Shown here piece after piece: positions 36,501 to 49,522 of a stretch of DNA of 64,000 bases. How positions within the stretch are numbered: the first letter of the stretch is position 1; every line of letters starts with the position of its first letter. The position numbers were made by a program, and so were the translations under genes. The notes under the pieces were generated by a model that saw nothing but the letters and a program-made list of their open reading frames with translations, did no database searches and was not told the origin of the DNA. Source of the stretch: Edolisoma coerulescens. Lineage: Eukaryota; Chordata; Aves; Passeriformes; Campephagidae. The stretch covers positions 72,854-136,853 of the forward strand of contig VWZW01000482.1 of the NCBI GenBank assembly GCA_013397115.1, in the 5' to 3' direction.

Positions 36501-39500
36501 AAACCTTAGGCTAACATGTAAACTCCCAAGCTTTAAATAATTTTCCTTTGAAATGGGGAGTTTAAAACCCTTAGTAAAGCATGCATGTGCAGCCTTCACA
36601 CTGAAATCTAAATCAGAAGTGCTTGCTCTGCACAGAATTTTGTATTGCACACCTGGGGCATACCATACACTAAAGGCTCTATATGATTCACCTCACCTCC
36701 CCACATAACCTTGTGGTTTTTTAATCTTTTCACTTACCGAGAACAGAAAGATCACTTGTAAAGATAACAGGGAAAAAAGACAGAATCTAGAAAATGGCAT
36801 TTTTTGCTTTAGGAGTAAACAGGGGGTGGCTAAATCTGATTGTTTATCTCCAATTTTATAACAGCTTTGCCATGGGCTTGTCTCCTGTCATTGGCATGAG
36901 CCAAAAAGTCTCCATTTGCACAAGCATATGTCCCAGTAATGAGTCCTAGGGCCTCCCCTTGCAAATAACATCTCACCCCCTGTAAACAGGACTAAATGGC
37001 AAAAATGACTAATGCAAACCGTGAAAGGTAAGATGTTAAACAGAGACACGGAGAATAGGATGGGCAGTTTACCATACAGACAGCTGTTATCCTTTTCCAG
37101 CTTGGAGTGTATGCTCTCTCAACCTCAGAAAACCCTGTTGATGTACAATTGAGTTTGAACAGACATATAATTTTATGTGGTTTGTTCTTTGCATTCAGTA
37201 GCAAATATTTTTGGCAACTAATGGGCTGCTAATGCCAAGGTCACTTCCAGCCCAGTAACTATCAAGTGAAAAAATAACAGAACTTATTTTTCAATTGATG
37301 GGAAATGTCCAAATAGATCACCTTTTATCATTAGAAGAATGTTATCACCTTATAGGTGATAGGTTGTTCCTCGCCTTCACTTCAAGTATAAACAGTAGTT
37401 TTACCCAGCCCAAAGCTCTTCTATGATCAGACCACAAAGCTGACAAGAGAAGGGACAGTTACTGTCCTGTAGCCACAGCACCCAATGCTGCTGAGCTGTC
37501 CTGTGTTAGAACAACTTCAAGGCTGATTGTCCAACAGTGGCAAATAAAAAAGTGAAGCCAGGCCTGGTATCACCATCCTGAATTTAACACTGTTTCCAGT
37601 TACAGAAGCCACCACATGGGCTCAGGTCTTGTACAATTCAATATTATACAAGCTTTGAGGGTGTGATGCATGTAGGTGGGTGAATACTAGAGATTCAGAA
37701 CACTCTTGATTTCAGCCCAGGTTATTTTGCCTATGACATTCTGTGCTAGTGGTGCAGAAGCTGTCCTACCCTCGGCAGCACCAGAGCTGGGAATACTCCC
37801 TGTGCCTGGTAATGTTGCATGAAAAATTAAAGATTGAATTAAAAAAAATCTAATTTTTAAAAATTAAAAAAGGAAAGGGGCTTTATACCCCTTGGCATTC
37901 CCTCCAATGGGCGACAAATTAGTTTAAAAAGAAGAGCCACAAGAAAAAAGATCAAAACCAGCGACAGGCTGCAACTGACTAGAATTCAGCAAGGCTCAGG
38001 GGTAGGAAAGAGATAGCTGTAAACTACCTTCGCTGTTCTCTTAATTTAGTGCTCATCTTGTTCCAGTTTCAATTGGAGAATCCTGACGGCTGCTCTGAGT
38101 TATAGGGTTTGCCAGCATTCTCAGGAGGTTTTCTTCTTTCTGCTGTTTGTGAAGTGAAAGTCACGCAAGGAAAGTACCTTGTGTCAATCACAGGCTGGGA
38201 TTTCTTTGATGCTGGCATTTACTGAAAATTCTATACTGTTTTAATATTTCACAGCTAACTTGTGACAGTGGCAATAGCAATTAAATTAAAGCACATAAAG
38301 TGTTTTGCTTTAGATGTACCTTATCAATCCCAGTCCTTCCATACATCTCTTAACAGTTTTGCCATCGAAATGCCAAAGACATGATTAAATAAAGGTGGCT
38401 GCTAAAACTCTTTATGTTGATGAATTTGATCCTGAGCACTCTATCTCTACTCAGCACAAATGCTAAGCAATTAGTTCTTAGCCATGACTTATGCCACTGG
38501 CAATTAAAACAGGGTCTGGCACAAGAATTTTTGAGAATAGAAAAATGCAATGTCTAGCAACGTGTCACCACATTATGCTGCTTTTGATCCAATAAAAATA
38601 GGAACTGTATAAGTGAAATGCATGAAGAAGGGAAAGAATAACAGACATGAAGGTTAAGGTCAGTCATCACACACAGTTGACCTCTGTATTATTTTTTTCT
38701 TGTAACTTCCAGTCTGCCTACACATTGCCCTGCAACACATAGAGTGCTAATTTGATTATCATCGGTACCTGCAGGTGAAATACAGCTTTCCCTTTGCTTA
38801 TTCAATCCTATGCCTCATTTCAGCACTGAAATCAGTTCATTATCCAGTTTCAGGATTATGCTCTAATTCAAAAAATCAGTTAAGCATACAGAAGGGTCCT
38901 AAAACCTCTGTGGTTTTAGGTGTGTTCAAAAGGCAGTGATCTTGATGTGGTTTACAGATGAGGTTCAGTGTGTTTCAATATCAAAGATATTGTCAGGAGA
39001 GTGCCAGGATCCAAATGTCATTGATTTGATGCTGCAGTTTGAATAGCTATGCACCAGCATATCCTCTAGTCAGCTTTCAGTTGTAGCCTCTAGACTTCCA
39101 GCAGCAAGGAAGCTGTGTTGCCTGACTGTTGGCATGATAATTGAATTAGAGAATTTATCTTCGATGCTACTGGTAATTCCCAGATCTAAAATTTTTGGGN
39201 GTGGAGGCAGGGTGATATGGGAATCACTTCCTTATTTGTGTAGTTGTTTTCTTTTAGGGATGAAAAGAAGCACACTGAATTCACCAAACCCTTGTGAAAG
39301 GCTCTAAGAGAGTCAGTCTTCCAGAATTTCTGCTTATGTTTCCTAAAGAAATAATTATACTTTAAACTTATATAGCACTATATGTGAGGAAGTAAAAAAA
39401 GGTAAAGAAAAGCAGATTCCCGAGATTTTGACAGAAGAAACCAGAGGAATTCTCATGGGACTCTGGGAATTGCTGAGCAGGAATAGAAAATAAAAAGAGT

Positions 39501-42500
39501 GAGAAGATATTTTTTCAGGTTCTGCATTTTAGCGAAAATAGAAGTTCTCTGGGGGCCTTCTCTAAAACTTGTCACAAAACTGAGATCTAGCCATCCTAGG
39601 CTAATGACAGTCATCAATGAAAGTTGATTTTCTTTCAACTGGCAGGTTGAAGAAATAGCTAAAAGCAAGAGTGGAAAGATACCTTATTTTTTATTTTCAG
39701 ATTTTTGGTTTGCTGTTACCTGATGATAATAATTTTGCAGAAAGCATTCAATTGATGCCATATAATAGAATTTGCAAGGGTGACCACTCTGTCATGATTA
39801 TGATAGTTCCAGGCAAATCTATGAGGTTGCACAAGGAAATAATAACTTTTAGGATTCCCACTTAGATGGTAAGGAAACTCATGGCTTCTTGGAGGTTCTA
39901 CCTCTCTTTTGATCCCATTACAAATGCAATTTCTGTGTTGACATACCATAAGAAAATATTTTCCTTTTCTTAAAATTTCTAAGTATAATTTCAGAATCCA
40001 CTTAATACCTCAGCTTTTACAATAAAAATAATTCAAACAATAGGCATTGGAAAATTGGTACCGCATTATTTCAAAACATGTCAGAGTTTGTGTTTGCTGA
40101 GAAGTGTTTCAGATTTTTTGTACTTAGCGACTGTTCTCACAAGTATAACAAATTTAATTTTCTTAATTAGCCATCACTCAAAGATTTTATCATTCCTAGA
40201 ACTATTCTAACTCTTCTCATTTTTAATAGCTTTCACAATTCAGAAGAGTTTGATAAATAAGTACAACAAGCAATTTAAAGCTGAACATTATTCTGAATCC
40301 CGTGGTTGCAAAGCAATATTAATGCACAAATGTGTATTTAATTTAAAAATATTGTCCTTCAGCCACATATAATAGTTATATTAACACCCTAGGTTTTGTT
40401 TATGAGACAATTTTAAAATTTTGAAGTTAAAAGGAATTAATACACTATTTCAGCTATTCTACAACTCACTGTATATAATACAAAACATATGGCTCCTTAA
40501 AAAGCATCAAACAGGCTCCACCCGTAAAATAAAAAATACATACTGCTTAATTCTTCCAAGGTTAGCACTGCCCCAACAGATGTAGAGCTAAAGCAAGATG
40601 TGAAATCAGACTGTAAGTTTGGGTTCAGAGCCTTGCAAAAATGAGAAATTTTGTGTTTGCGACATCTGCATCCATATCCAGTGTCACTGAGGAGGACTTT
40701 GATCTGTCCTGTGTACCCAATGTGATGTAAATTCTCTCTAGTACACCACTTTTGGAGATCCTGGCTTATCAGGATAAACACAGAGCTCTGAAAAAGTAAT
40801 CTTTGATATGTTTTGACGAATTACCCCTCCTTTTTTTTGTTTGTACACAAAGGTGTGTGAGACTTGAGTGGGAACCTCCAGGATATTGCCTTATCAGGCA
40901 CGTGCACCTTCATTCTACAACACTGGAAGAAAGCACTGATGCAGACCTCCAATGAGAGGTAAGACATACTCTCCTCAAAAGCCTTCTAAATGCCCACCAT
41001 TACTTTGCTGGTTTTTTCATTTTTGCCATTTTAGCAAACTGTCCCTCTTAATTCCTTTTTTTATTTTCCTGATACCAAATTCAACCATCAGCAAGAACAG
41101 ATTATCAGTCAGTCAAGGGAATTGGCTTTTGGCTCCGCTGAAGTGCCTAACCGTCTTCTCACCCATTTCTGCTGGGCTGGCTTTTTTGGCCTCTGGAGGT
41201 GTGAGCTGTCATGGGACGGAAAGGCTGACATGATCGTAGGCTTTACTGACGGTCTGCTAGAGAGAACCAAGCAAGTTTTCACACATACTACATCATGCTG
41301 ATCTGTGTAAGAAATAGAGGGTCATTTACCCCTCCACCACTGTTGTCTCTTCCAGCTTCTTTGCTCCTGGGTCCTATCCTTTGATGGCTTAGATCCTCAG
41401 CCTGCTTGCATGCGTGTCTTTGTTTCTTTCCATGTTTAACCTCACTGCATGATGGCAATTTCCTAGAGCTGTGAAGAAGGACATTGATGTTGATGTAGGG
41501 GTCACTACCACGCCCCCAAAAAAGTAGATCTCAGCATGCATGTCGTGTTGCTCCATATATAAATGAACTAGGGTTTTGAGAACTGCCATAGCAAAATGGG
41601 TTTTGTTGATCTCTGACCTTTATCTTTATGCAAATGATGTCCTGTTGAATATGGAAAGCCAAATGAAATTCGGAGGTGCCTGAGTACCTGGGACTCCAAG
41701 TAGCAACAGCAGAAGAAGGAGCATCAGGACAAATAGTAGTAATTAACAGCAGTACAACAAAACTCATCCCTTTTTAACCCTTTTTTCCTATTCGTTAGAG
41801 CACTGTAGGGGCACAAGTTTAACTATCAAAGCGTCAGCAGCACACTGTTCTTGCCTGGCTGTGATTTAGTTGTGAAAAGTCAGCACAAATTACAGCCCTG
41901 ACATCATCAGCTCCCTGAGTCATAGGAGTTGAGGAGAACTTTTAGACACGAGCATGTTGGAGAGAGGGACAAGTGTGGTGAGGAAATACTGAGGCAATAG
42001 CATGCTGGATTATGCAATAGTATGCTCTGATTTAGCGGTGATAAACATAAGTGTTCCTTTTCTATGCAAATGAGGTTGAAATGCGGCCAACGAACCTAAC
42101 AATGAGCTTCAAAAAAGCCATGAGGTGTTTCAAGGGCAGGCAGTGTCTCTTTTCTGAGTGCAGATACCCTGGCTCTGAGCATGAGCCCTTCACCTCCGTG
42201 ACTGTCAGGCAGAGGCTTCCTGGGCTTTATTACTTCCCATGAATTGATAGAATACTGTTAGGTCCCCTCACATCTTACTGTCATTTCTGCATATCTCTTT
42301 CACCTCTCCAGAGATGGTATTTCGAAACCTGGTGTTCCAGAGCTGGAAGTGTTATGTCAACATTATTTCACCAGCACTTCAGCATCATTATTGGAACCTG
42401 TTTCATAGGCTTGGTGTTTCTGGAACTAATATGTGCAATGCAGAAATTATATAAAGGATTCAGGTGTGCAATCTGAATAGCAAGAAACACAGAAGACTTT

Positions 42501-43664
42501 CAGATGCACACATCTCAAAGGAAGCAGGAAAATAATTTTCCAGTGTCATCTAGCAAATGTTCATCCTAGTGTCTTACTGGGGTCTTAAAGCTGCATGACT
42601 TGAGGCCTTCTTACTAGTGACACTGACTCCAAAAGCACCAAAATCAGCCCCTTTCATCCAGATCATAGGAAGATCTTGTGTCAATGGTTTGACTCCCAGA
42701 GTTTGGAAAGAGATGTCAAATTTTCTGAAACTGACGTTGGTTTTATAAAGCTAAAGCTACCCAAGAGACTTGTGCAAACTCCAAATCATTCAGTTACAGT
42801 CAACTGTTTAGGGCATGTTTCAAAGAGCATTATTTTTCCTCCCATCACAGGCATAAGAGGTAGCAAGTACATTTGACAAGAGCTGAACCCTTGCTACCAT
42901 GCATTCACAAACATGAGAGTCCTTTGAAAGAAACACTGCCTACTAGCAAGGGCCAACTAAAAAAAGGCATTTCTCAGGCATCGGACCAAAGAGAAGAAAA
43001 ATATGACAGATTCCCTTTAAAAACTTGTCTGGAAATGAACCAGATTTTTAATGTGAATAAATATCTACTGAATCCAAAGATGAAATGAAATTTTTAGGTA
43101 CCTTGAATAGAAGAAAAAGAGTAGATCAGCTAAAAATTGATTAAAAAAAAATAAAAAGAAATAAAATTACACTAAAATATCTTTCAAAAGCCAGCTGAGT
43201 CCCTGACAAAAAGAACTGAATTAGTTAAAAGGAATAATGTGATATTACATTATAATACAATGATGGTATCCCAAGGTTATCTGTTTATCAGATTTCTATT
43301 GTAAACTATGATTCTTCTCCTTATACCTTTGCAAATCCTTCCCAATGATTTAAGCAATTTCTCTCAGCTAATAAGTGATCTTCCTGCATTTTTCTACAGC
43401 CCAGTCAGTATTTCCTCATATTTCTACTGTAACTTTTTAGTGCAACAGTCTGCAGTTAGAATAGCAAGAGACAGAGAAGCTGTTTCCTCGTTTGGAAATG
43501 TATAGGTACCTTTCTGATTTTTAGAACTTTCTTTTTAAAACAAAATTTCTATGATTCCAGGTCAGCAGCAGTGAGTTTTTGCATAACAAATTCAACAGCC
43601 AGACCTGCAAAATTGATGCATTTGACATGAAAATCCATATATTGTTATTTTAAATGTATATATA
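33581..43664. other. 10 kb of noncoding DNA, nothing firmly recognised
   Basis: No supportable exon or transposon. Frames stay below about 95 codons. Two small perfect hairpin sequences are present: TATCACC/GGTGATA at 37343-37361 and CCTAAAACC/GGTTTTAGG at 38898-38920, each with a 5-base loop. Their number is what chance predicts. An ambiguous base lies at 39200. Confidence 0.55.
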
Positions 43665-43699
43665 CTTAATAATAATAGTAACAACAACAACAACAACAT
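43665..43699 (+). repeat. (AAT)n(CAA)n microsatellite
   Basis: A few AAT units followed by six CAA units. Confidence 0.9.
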
Positions 43700-44299
43700 A
43701 TGAATTATTACGCATTGTGACATGTGTGTATCTGCAGGGCTGTAGATTTCTAGTTGCTTTTACATCATTTGCGTGCTGGTTTTATCCACATTGGAAAAAC
43801 GATCCAGAGTTATAAGGAGGTTGATGGTTCCACCCCTGTCTGACTGGCAGTTTGTACAGATGATGGTGTGAGCACACCCTGCCAGAGAATCTAATGATTT
43901 CTTTTTCTTCTGCTTGGGGTGACCATTGTCTCTAGCAGGTTCTGTACAGAATGAGTCATTAATTAAACCTGGATTCTTTGCAGGTCGCCTATTGCAGCGC
44001 TGTGGTTTATTCTTGCTTTTTCTGCTCCTGCAAACAATATTTTGGGGGATTTCAGGCAATGTTATTTTTGTGATTTCACATTTTCTTCACTTTTCCTTCT
44101 GCCACAAGTATTCCTCTAAGAGACAGAAAGTGAAAGGCTCGGTTAAGAAAAACACAGCCACCTCCAAAGTGCTAAAACTGCAATAAACCCATCATCTCTA
44201 ACAACAGCGGCATGAAAAGATAAAAACCAGGCTGCCAAGAATGTAGTAACCACCCATTCACTTTTAAATGCTCTCCACACTTCAATGCACAGACCTAAT
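43700..44299. other. Noncoding DNA, nothing recognised
   Basis: Overlapping open frames on both strands (99 codons 43760-44059 minus; 86 codons 43926-44186 plus) show no family resemblance and shadow each other. Confidence 0.5.
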
Positions 44300-45290
44300 T
44301 ACTTTTCTGCATTCCCAAATCCACTTTGCAGGGCTGCAATCAGAAACCTGGTGTTAAAATATTTTAGACTCTAAGGATCAAGACTAATTATGGGCCTAAG
44401 CTGCACCTCTCGGTTTCCTTACGAAGCAGCCTGCCCCCTCCCCCGTCCACTCCACCCCCTTCCCTTCTTTTGGGATGTTTTAAAGCATGCTCCACTAGAA
44501 GAACGGCTGTCCAGTCTCAGCCGGGGGTGAAGTAAAGAGAGAATAAAACAAAAAGCTACTCAGTCCAATTCAGTAAGCTTCAATGAAGCTGGTATATTTA
44601 ATGTGGGCCCAGGGTTTGCCTACAGAATTGTGACAGAATGCAATATTCTCAACAAAAAAAGATGTGTTTAAAGTCGGGCAAGGCCCCATAAGGCTGTTGT
44701 TGGTGTTTAAGCAGTACACCGAGGTATTTAGCTCTAAGGGTTTCTAAACATTCCAGCTGAGAATAAAACCACAGCTTTACAGTAGCTTCTTAAAGGTTCG
44801 GGGGGCTGGGAATGTACCCTCCCCCTTGCATTGAAAAGTCAATAAACAGTGGGAAAGATCATGTCATAACAAGGATGAAGCCACCTATTACAGGGCATAG
44901 TGATGGCTAATGGTGCTATCACGAGGACTAATCCCATATATTAAATGCTGTAATTATTATAATAATATCATGGTTATTATAATGTCCAGGCATGGGGCAT
45001 TTTTCATTTTGTGCAACATGAATCTGCTGCCGACCATCCACCCTTCCTATGGCTGGTGCTTGCTAAAATATGGGACTATTAGATAATGCCATCAGCATTG
45101 CAGGTAGCAGCCAGCACTCCAAGCACGTTTTCTGTAACATGTATTTTATATTTCCTGGCATTTACCAAGCTGCTTTAGGTCATTTTGTCTGGAGCTGCAG
45201 TCCTAAAAACTTTCATTCATGATAAACAATTATCTGCAAATGTTGACAGAAGTGTTTTTCCTCTGTGAAGGACTTTTAGATCTACTTATT
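44300..45290. promoter_or_regulatory. Candidate conserved noncoding element (unproven)
   Basis: This kilobase differs from its surroundings. It has no repeats, few homopolymers, GC-rich patches (44431-44470, 44797-44826) beside AT-rich cores with many TAAT/ATTA homeodomain-type words (44940-44985), and islands of even composition (45015-45240). That texture is typical of vertebrate developmental enhancers. It is an inference from composition only: I cannot see conservation or name a target gene. Confidence 0.25.
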
Positions 45291-45294
45291 AAGT

Positions 45295-45338
45295 AACAAC
45301 AACATCATCATCATCATCAACAACAACAATAATAATAA
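45295..45338 (+). repeat. Compound trinucleotide microsatellite
   Basis: Successive short blocks of AAC, ATC, AAC and AAT units in 44 bases. Confidence 0.9.
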
Positions 45339-47242
45339 ACTGAGACTATTTACTTATTGTAATATAGGTGGTGAGCCACTTCCAAGGATCTTCATGAGAA
45401 AAAACCCTGAAGAAATATTTAGTTCTCTGACATCTCGCTCTCTTACCTTTACACAATTCAGAATAGGCTCAGATTATTGCAAATCATATAGTTACGGGCA
45501 CATAAATGCTGGTCCAGTTTAGGATAATACAAAAATAAATAGTCATCCTCAACTACTGATATAAGAGAAAGGGTTAAAACAACAGGACACTGAGAGGCAA
45601 TAGCTCACATGAAGGTTTAAGAAAAATAATAAGGGAATTAACAGAGACTATGCACATTGGCTTACAACTATCAATTAACCTTCCTTGTTAGATAGGTAAT
45701 TTAGTCCACTCGGTAGCATCAAATATAAAAGAAAAGGTGGCCAAAACAATAATTATTTTCATGGAACTCAAAGGCTTAAACCCATAATTCCTAAGAAATA
45801 AAAACAGAGTTCTTTTCATAGTACATTCTTCATCTAAAGACTGCAATAAGAGCTAGGCCCTAGCTGTGACCCTTTACACTTCAAGGTGAAAAAGTAGGTT
45901 AAAGAAAGTAATGGCAATAATCACAGGGCTTTTCTACATAAAACAGCCTCTGAGTGGAGGTCAAAGATCAAACACTTGGGGCACTACCTGCGTCACACAA
46001 AGATCTCTTCCACAATAGAAATGAAGTACAAGACTGGCAGAGAACAGCAAGAAGACTAATCAATTCTAAAATTATTAGGAAAAAAAGAGTAAAAGAGAAA
46101 CAAAAAAGCGAATTTGAAAAGTCTGGGTGAGATTAAAAAGAAGTGTGGCCATTCTCTTCTCAATTTTTTTGAAAAATAAGTCTGAGGATTTCCTGCCCTT
46201 CACAGACAGCTTCTACCGTGAATGAATGTTAAGTATTTCCATTTCATCTTCGTCCCCACCTACCAGCTACATTCTTTTGCACTATCTGAAATGGTCCTTA
46301 CATTCCTTTTTGTACCAGTTTGGGCACTTTTACAGAGAACCGAAGATGGCTATTCTTTGAGTATTATATTTTTATTTTTAGTTGTTGTTAAGCTTTTGGA
46401 TGATTTTTACACCATAATAAGTAAGATCCCCACTCTGAACTTGTGTGAGTTACAGGTACCGATTTGACATTACAAATCATCAAATGAAACACACTTCTCC
46501 TGCCCTCCTTCACTTTGATTGTTTGAGAGTTCAAAGGTATTGCACAATTGCATTCAAGAGCTCTCTGGACTTGCTGCATGTCCTGGGGGTATTTTGTCAA
46601 GGATTTCACAATAAAGATATTCTTTATTTTTCACTTGAAAAGATTAAGGGGTGAATCTATTTACCCAATTAAAAGAATTCTTTATTTTACAACCAGTTTT
46701 AAGGCCATGTTTTAGCTTGCCAACACCACCCTGTTGACTTTACCAGTCAGGTAAAGGCTTTCTGCCTTTCTTAAGGCTGGGTATAGGTAAAGATTTTGTT
46801 GGAATCAGAGCAAACGGCTCAGCAGTGAGCAGAATTGAGTGCCAGCAAAGCGGAGGGAACTGCTTCATGAATGCACTGCACGCATGCACAATGAGGTTAC
46901 TTGCCTGGCTCTTTTTTTGCTTTTAGTCTTTGAGTTACAGTTGTCTTGGTATGTATTCATTCCCCCCTGACAAATCTTGAGGGAGAATGGAGATGTTTAT
47001 CTGCTCTACAAGCCATGTGGTGGACTCCCACTTCATCCTTAAGTTTTGCTATGAGATGTACAACTGTTGAGTAAAGAAATTCAAATAGTGTACTCAAGTA
47101 CAGGGAACTGGCCATCAACATGATACTGCGTGTTTTTTGCTGAAAAGATTACCAGAAACATCATATTTAAGACATAACAATGATAAATACAAACAACATG
47201 TAGCATTAATTGACCTGACATCTCAATAGATAGTGGAATTTA
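45339..47242. other. AT-rich noncoding DNA, no gene seen
   Basis: No repeat family or exon recognised; frames up to 81 codons. Confidence 0.6.
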
Positions 47243-47340
47243 AAAAGTAAAAATTAACCAATAGTAATACTTTAATAATAATTTAATATTAATGTAATTA
47301 ATAAATTATCTTCAATCAATAATTAATTATTAATACTTTC
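47243..47340. repeat. Very AT-rich patch with palindromes
   Basis: Almost pure A/T for about 100 bases with many TAAT/ATTA words. It includes the perfect 14-bp palindrome AATAATTAATTATT at 47318-47331. Confidence 0.75.
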
Positions 47341-49468
47341 TGGCACCAGAGTGTGATGCTATTTTATGGGAAACTTTAAAAGACAGGTATAATTAATGCT
47401 TCCAATTCTCTAAAATGAAACAAAATAATAGGTGTATACTGTAAAATACCCCTCCCTCCCCTTTTTTTTTTCTTCAGTGGTAGTAATGACAAAGGACTTC
47501 TCTCATTCTTTGCTGATACTACAGAGCAGTCAAGAACTCCTTGGATGTCTGAACATTTTATATCATATAATCCAATAATTCACTATAGCGTCAGGTCACA
47601 GAAGGTTGATTCATCTATCTGACACATTCAGCTATCTATAAGATACATGCTAACCCTTATGCCCATACTGTACACAGCACATTCTGTAAAAACTGAAGGA
47701 AAATATGACCTGACTTTATTTTTCCTAATGGATCAGAGAGATTGCAGGGGTGGAAGGCAGAAACATAGGGGCATTGTTCTTCTAATATCTGTTGAGTCCT
47801 GAACTGCCTCCCCAAGTTTTTAAGATAGACCAAGAGGATCTGAGACATGAAAATGTGTTCATTTATTTTGTATTTTTGCAATATTGCTGTCTAAATTTTC
47901 TTCACATACAGGTCTTAAATCATCCTCTAATGTATGTCACCACAGATATATCCCTGATTTTTAATTGCCTTTAATATGTTTAAGTCAAATACTTGCATTC
48001 ATTGTCAGATATCAGAATTCGCTTCCTTGTGATGTAGTTTCAATTAGCAATTATTGTCTGATTGACTCCTTAGAAAAAAATTGGCCTCAATAGTCGCTGT
48101 GCTAGAAGGTATAATGATAACTACATTGGTCTATTGTTTAAGATCTTGGCCAACTAGCAGAAGGTCACCGAGCCTCACACTATTGATGTGATCTGACTGA
48201 GCATGAAGCTAAAATTATAGTTGCACAATGACGGTGATCTTTTGAGTTGCAATGTTTGCAATTAGCCACAATGTGACCTTCCTGTTTCATCCCTTAAAAG
48301 AGGAGCTACATTATTGATTGCTATTCCTGGCATTGCTGTAGTTTATTAGTTTTGTCAGATTTATTTTATATTTAGTTATTTGTCACACGAGGATTATGTG
48401 GCAAGTCGTGGAGTATGTGCCACACATTTTTTATTGCAGCAGATGTTCCTGAAATAGATGTAAGCATCTCTGCAAGAAAGCAGCCTCTCTGTGCCAAATT
48501 CCAGCTTGTGCTAATGTGAGAACCCAGTAGGCTGAGAGAAAGAGTATAAAGAACCTTTATCCATTGCTGCTGCAATGACAGTTTCTGAGTTTTGAAAATG
48601 CACTACAGATTGCAGTGAGTTGCAAATAGAACAGGGCGGCAGAGGCCAAATCTTGGGTTTTCCCCTCTCTCTGCCTTGCCATACTCCAGAGCACAACTGG
48701 TGGCACTTGTTAGTGCAATGCAGACTCTTCCTGAATGTAACATAACATTTTTTTAAAATTCAAAAATACATACTATGAAGTACTTTTGGCAGTATGCATA
48801 ATCTTCAACAAGTGGCTGCATTTTCTGCCAAAACTGACTCTCTTGGGACGTGTTGAAAGTACCTGACTCTGAACTCACATCTTCTCCTACCATATTTCAT
48901 TCTGCTATTCTCCTGCAGCCTGCAAGGTCGTTAAAATCTTTCAAAATTATCTTTTGTTTTCCCTCTGTATTGAAGATGCCACCAAAGCATCTGTAATCAG
49001 CACATACCAATTTTTTTTCTCTAAACTTAAATGAGAGATTTACGTAAGTTTGTTCCTAAGAAATAACCTTGAGAAACTTCAGTAACAACTTTTCCCAAAA
49101 TCAGTAATTCACTTTACACCATTTTAGTATCTGAATTCAACAGAGATCAGATTTTCTAACACACCAGCCCCTGCCCCTCCAGCTTCACCAATGATTTTTA
49201 CATGTCACACTATCAGGTACTTTGTTGAAGCCTAGTTGGTGATTTGTCTCATTTCTTTAGTCCAAGTGAGTCAATTGGAAAGATCTGTCTGGCATGAGCT
49301 TCTTTTGGCTAGTCAAATTGCACACTTTTTCATATGATATAAACCTGTTTTTCACATGATAGGTTATGCATCTAAAATCTTTTCTGATGTTTATGTCAAA
49401 ATAAAAATAAGGCTACTTGATGAAGCAGTACCTTAGGACTGACCAGGGATAACCTAGTTTGCTAGGAG
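47341..49468. other. Noncoding DNA, nothing recognised
   Basis: No gene-like frame above 75 codons and no named repeat. A pyrimidine run (CCCCTCCCTCCCC then T) lies at about 47449-47472. Confidence 0.6.
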
Positions 49469-49522
49469 GACTAGTAGAACCGGTATGACTAGTAGAACAC
49501 ACAGGACTAGTAGTCCAGTAGG
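49469..49522 (+). repeat. 18-bp minisatellite, 3 copies
   Basis: Three abutting 18-base units all begin GACTAGTAG (49469, 49487, 49505). Units 1 and 2 also share AAC, and unit 3 diverges in its second half. Each unit carries the ACTAGT palindrome. On the minus strand one frame gives a TSxxxS six-residue periodicity inside a 75-codon frame that I do not consider a gene. Confidence 0.92.

Noticed and set aside
38898..38920. Perfect 9-bp hairpin sequence resembling a terminator
   Set aside because: A few such hairpins are expected by chance in 64 kb, and bacterial-type terminators have no role in this genome.
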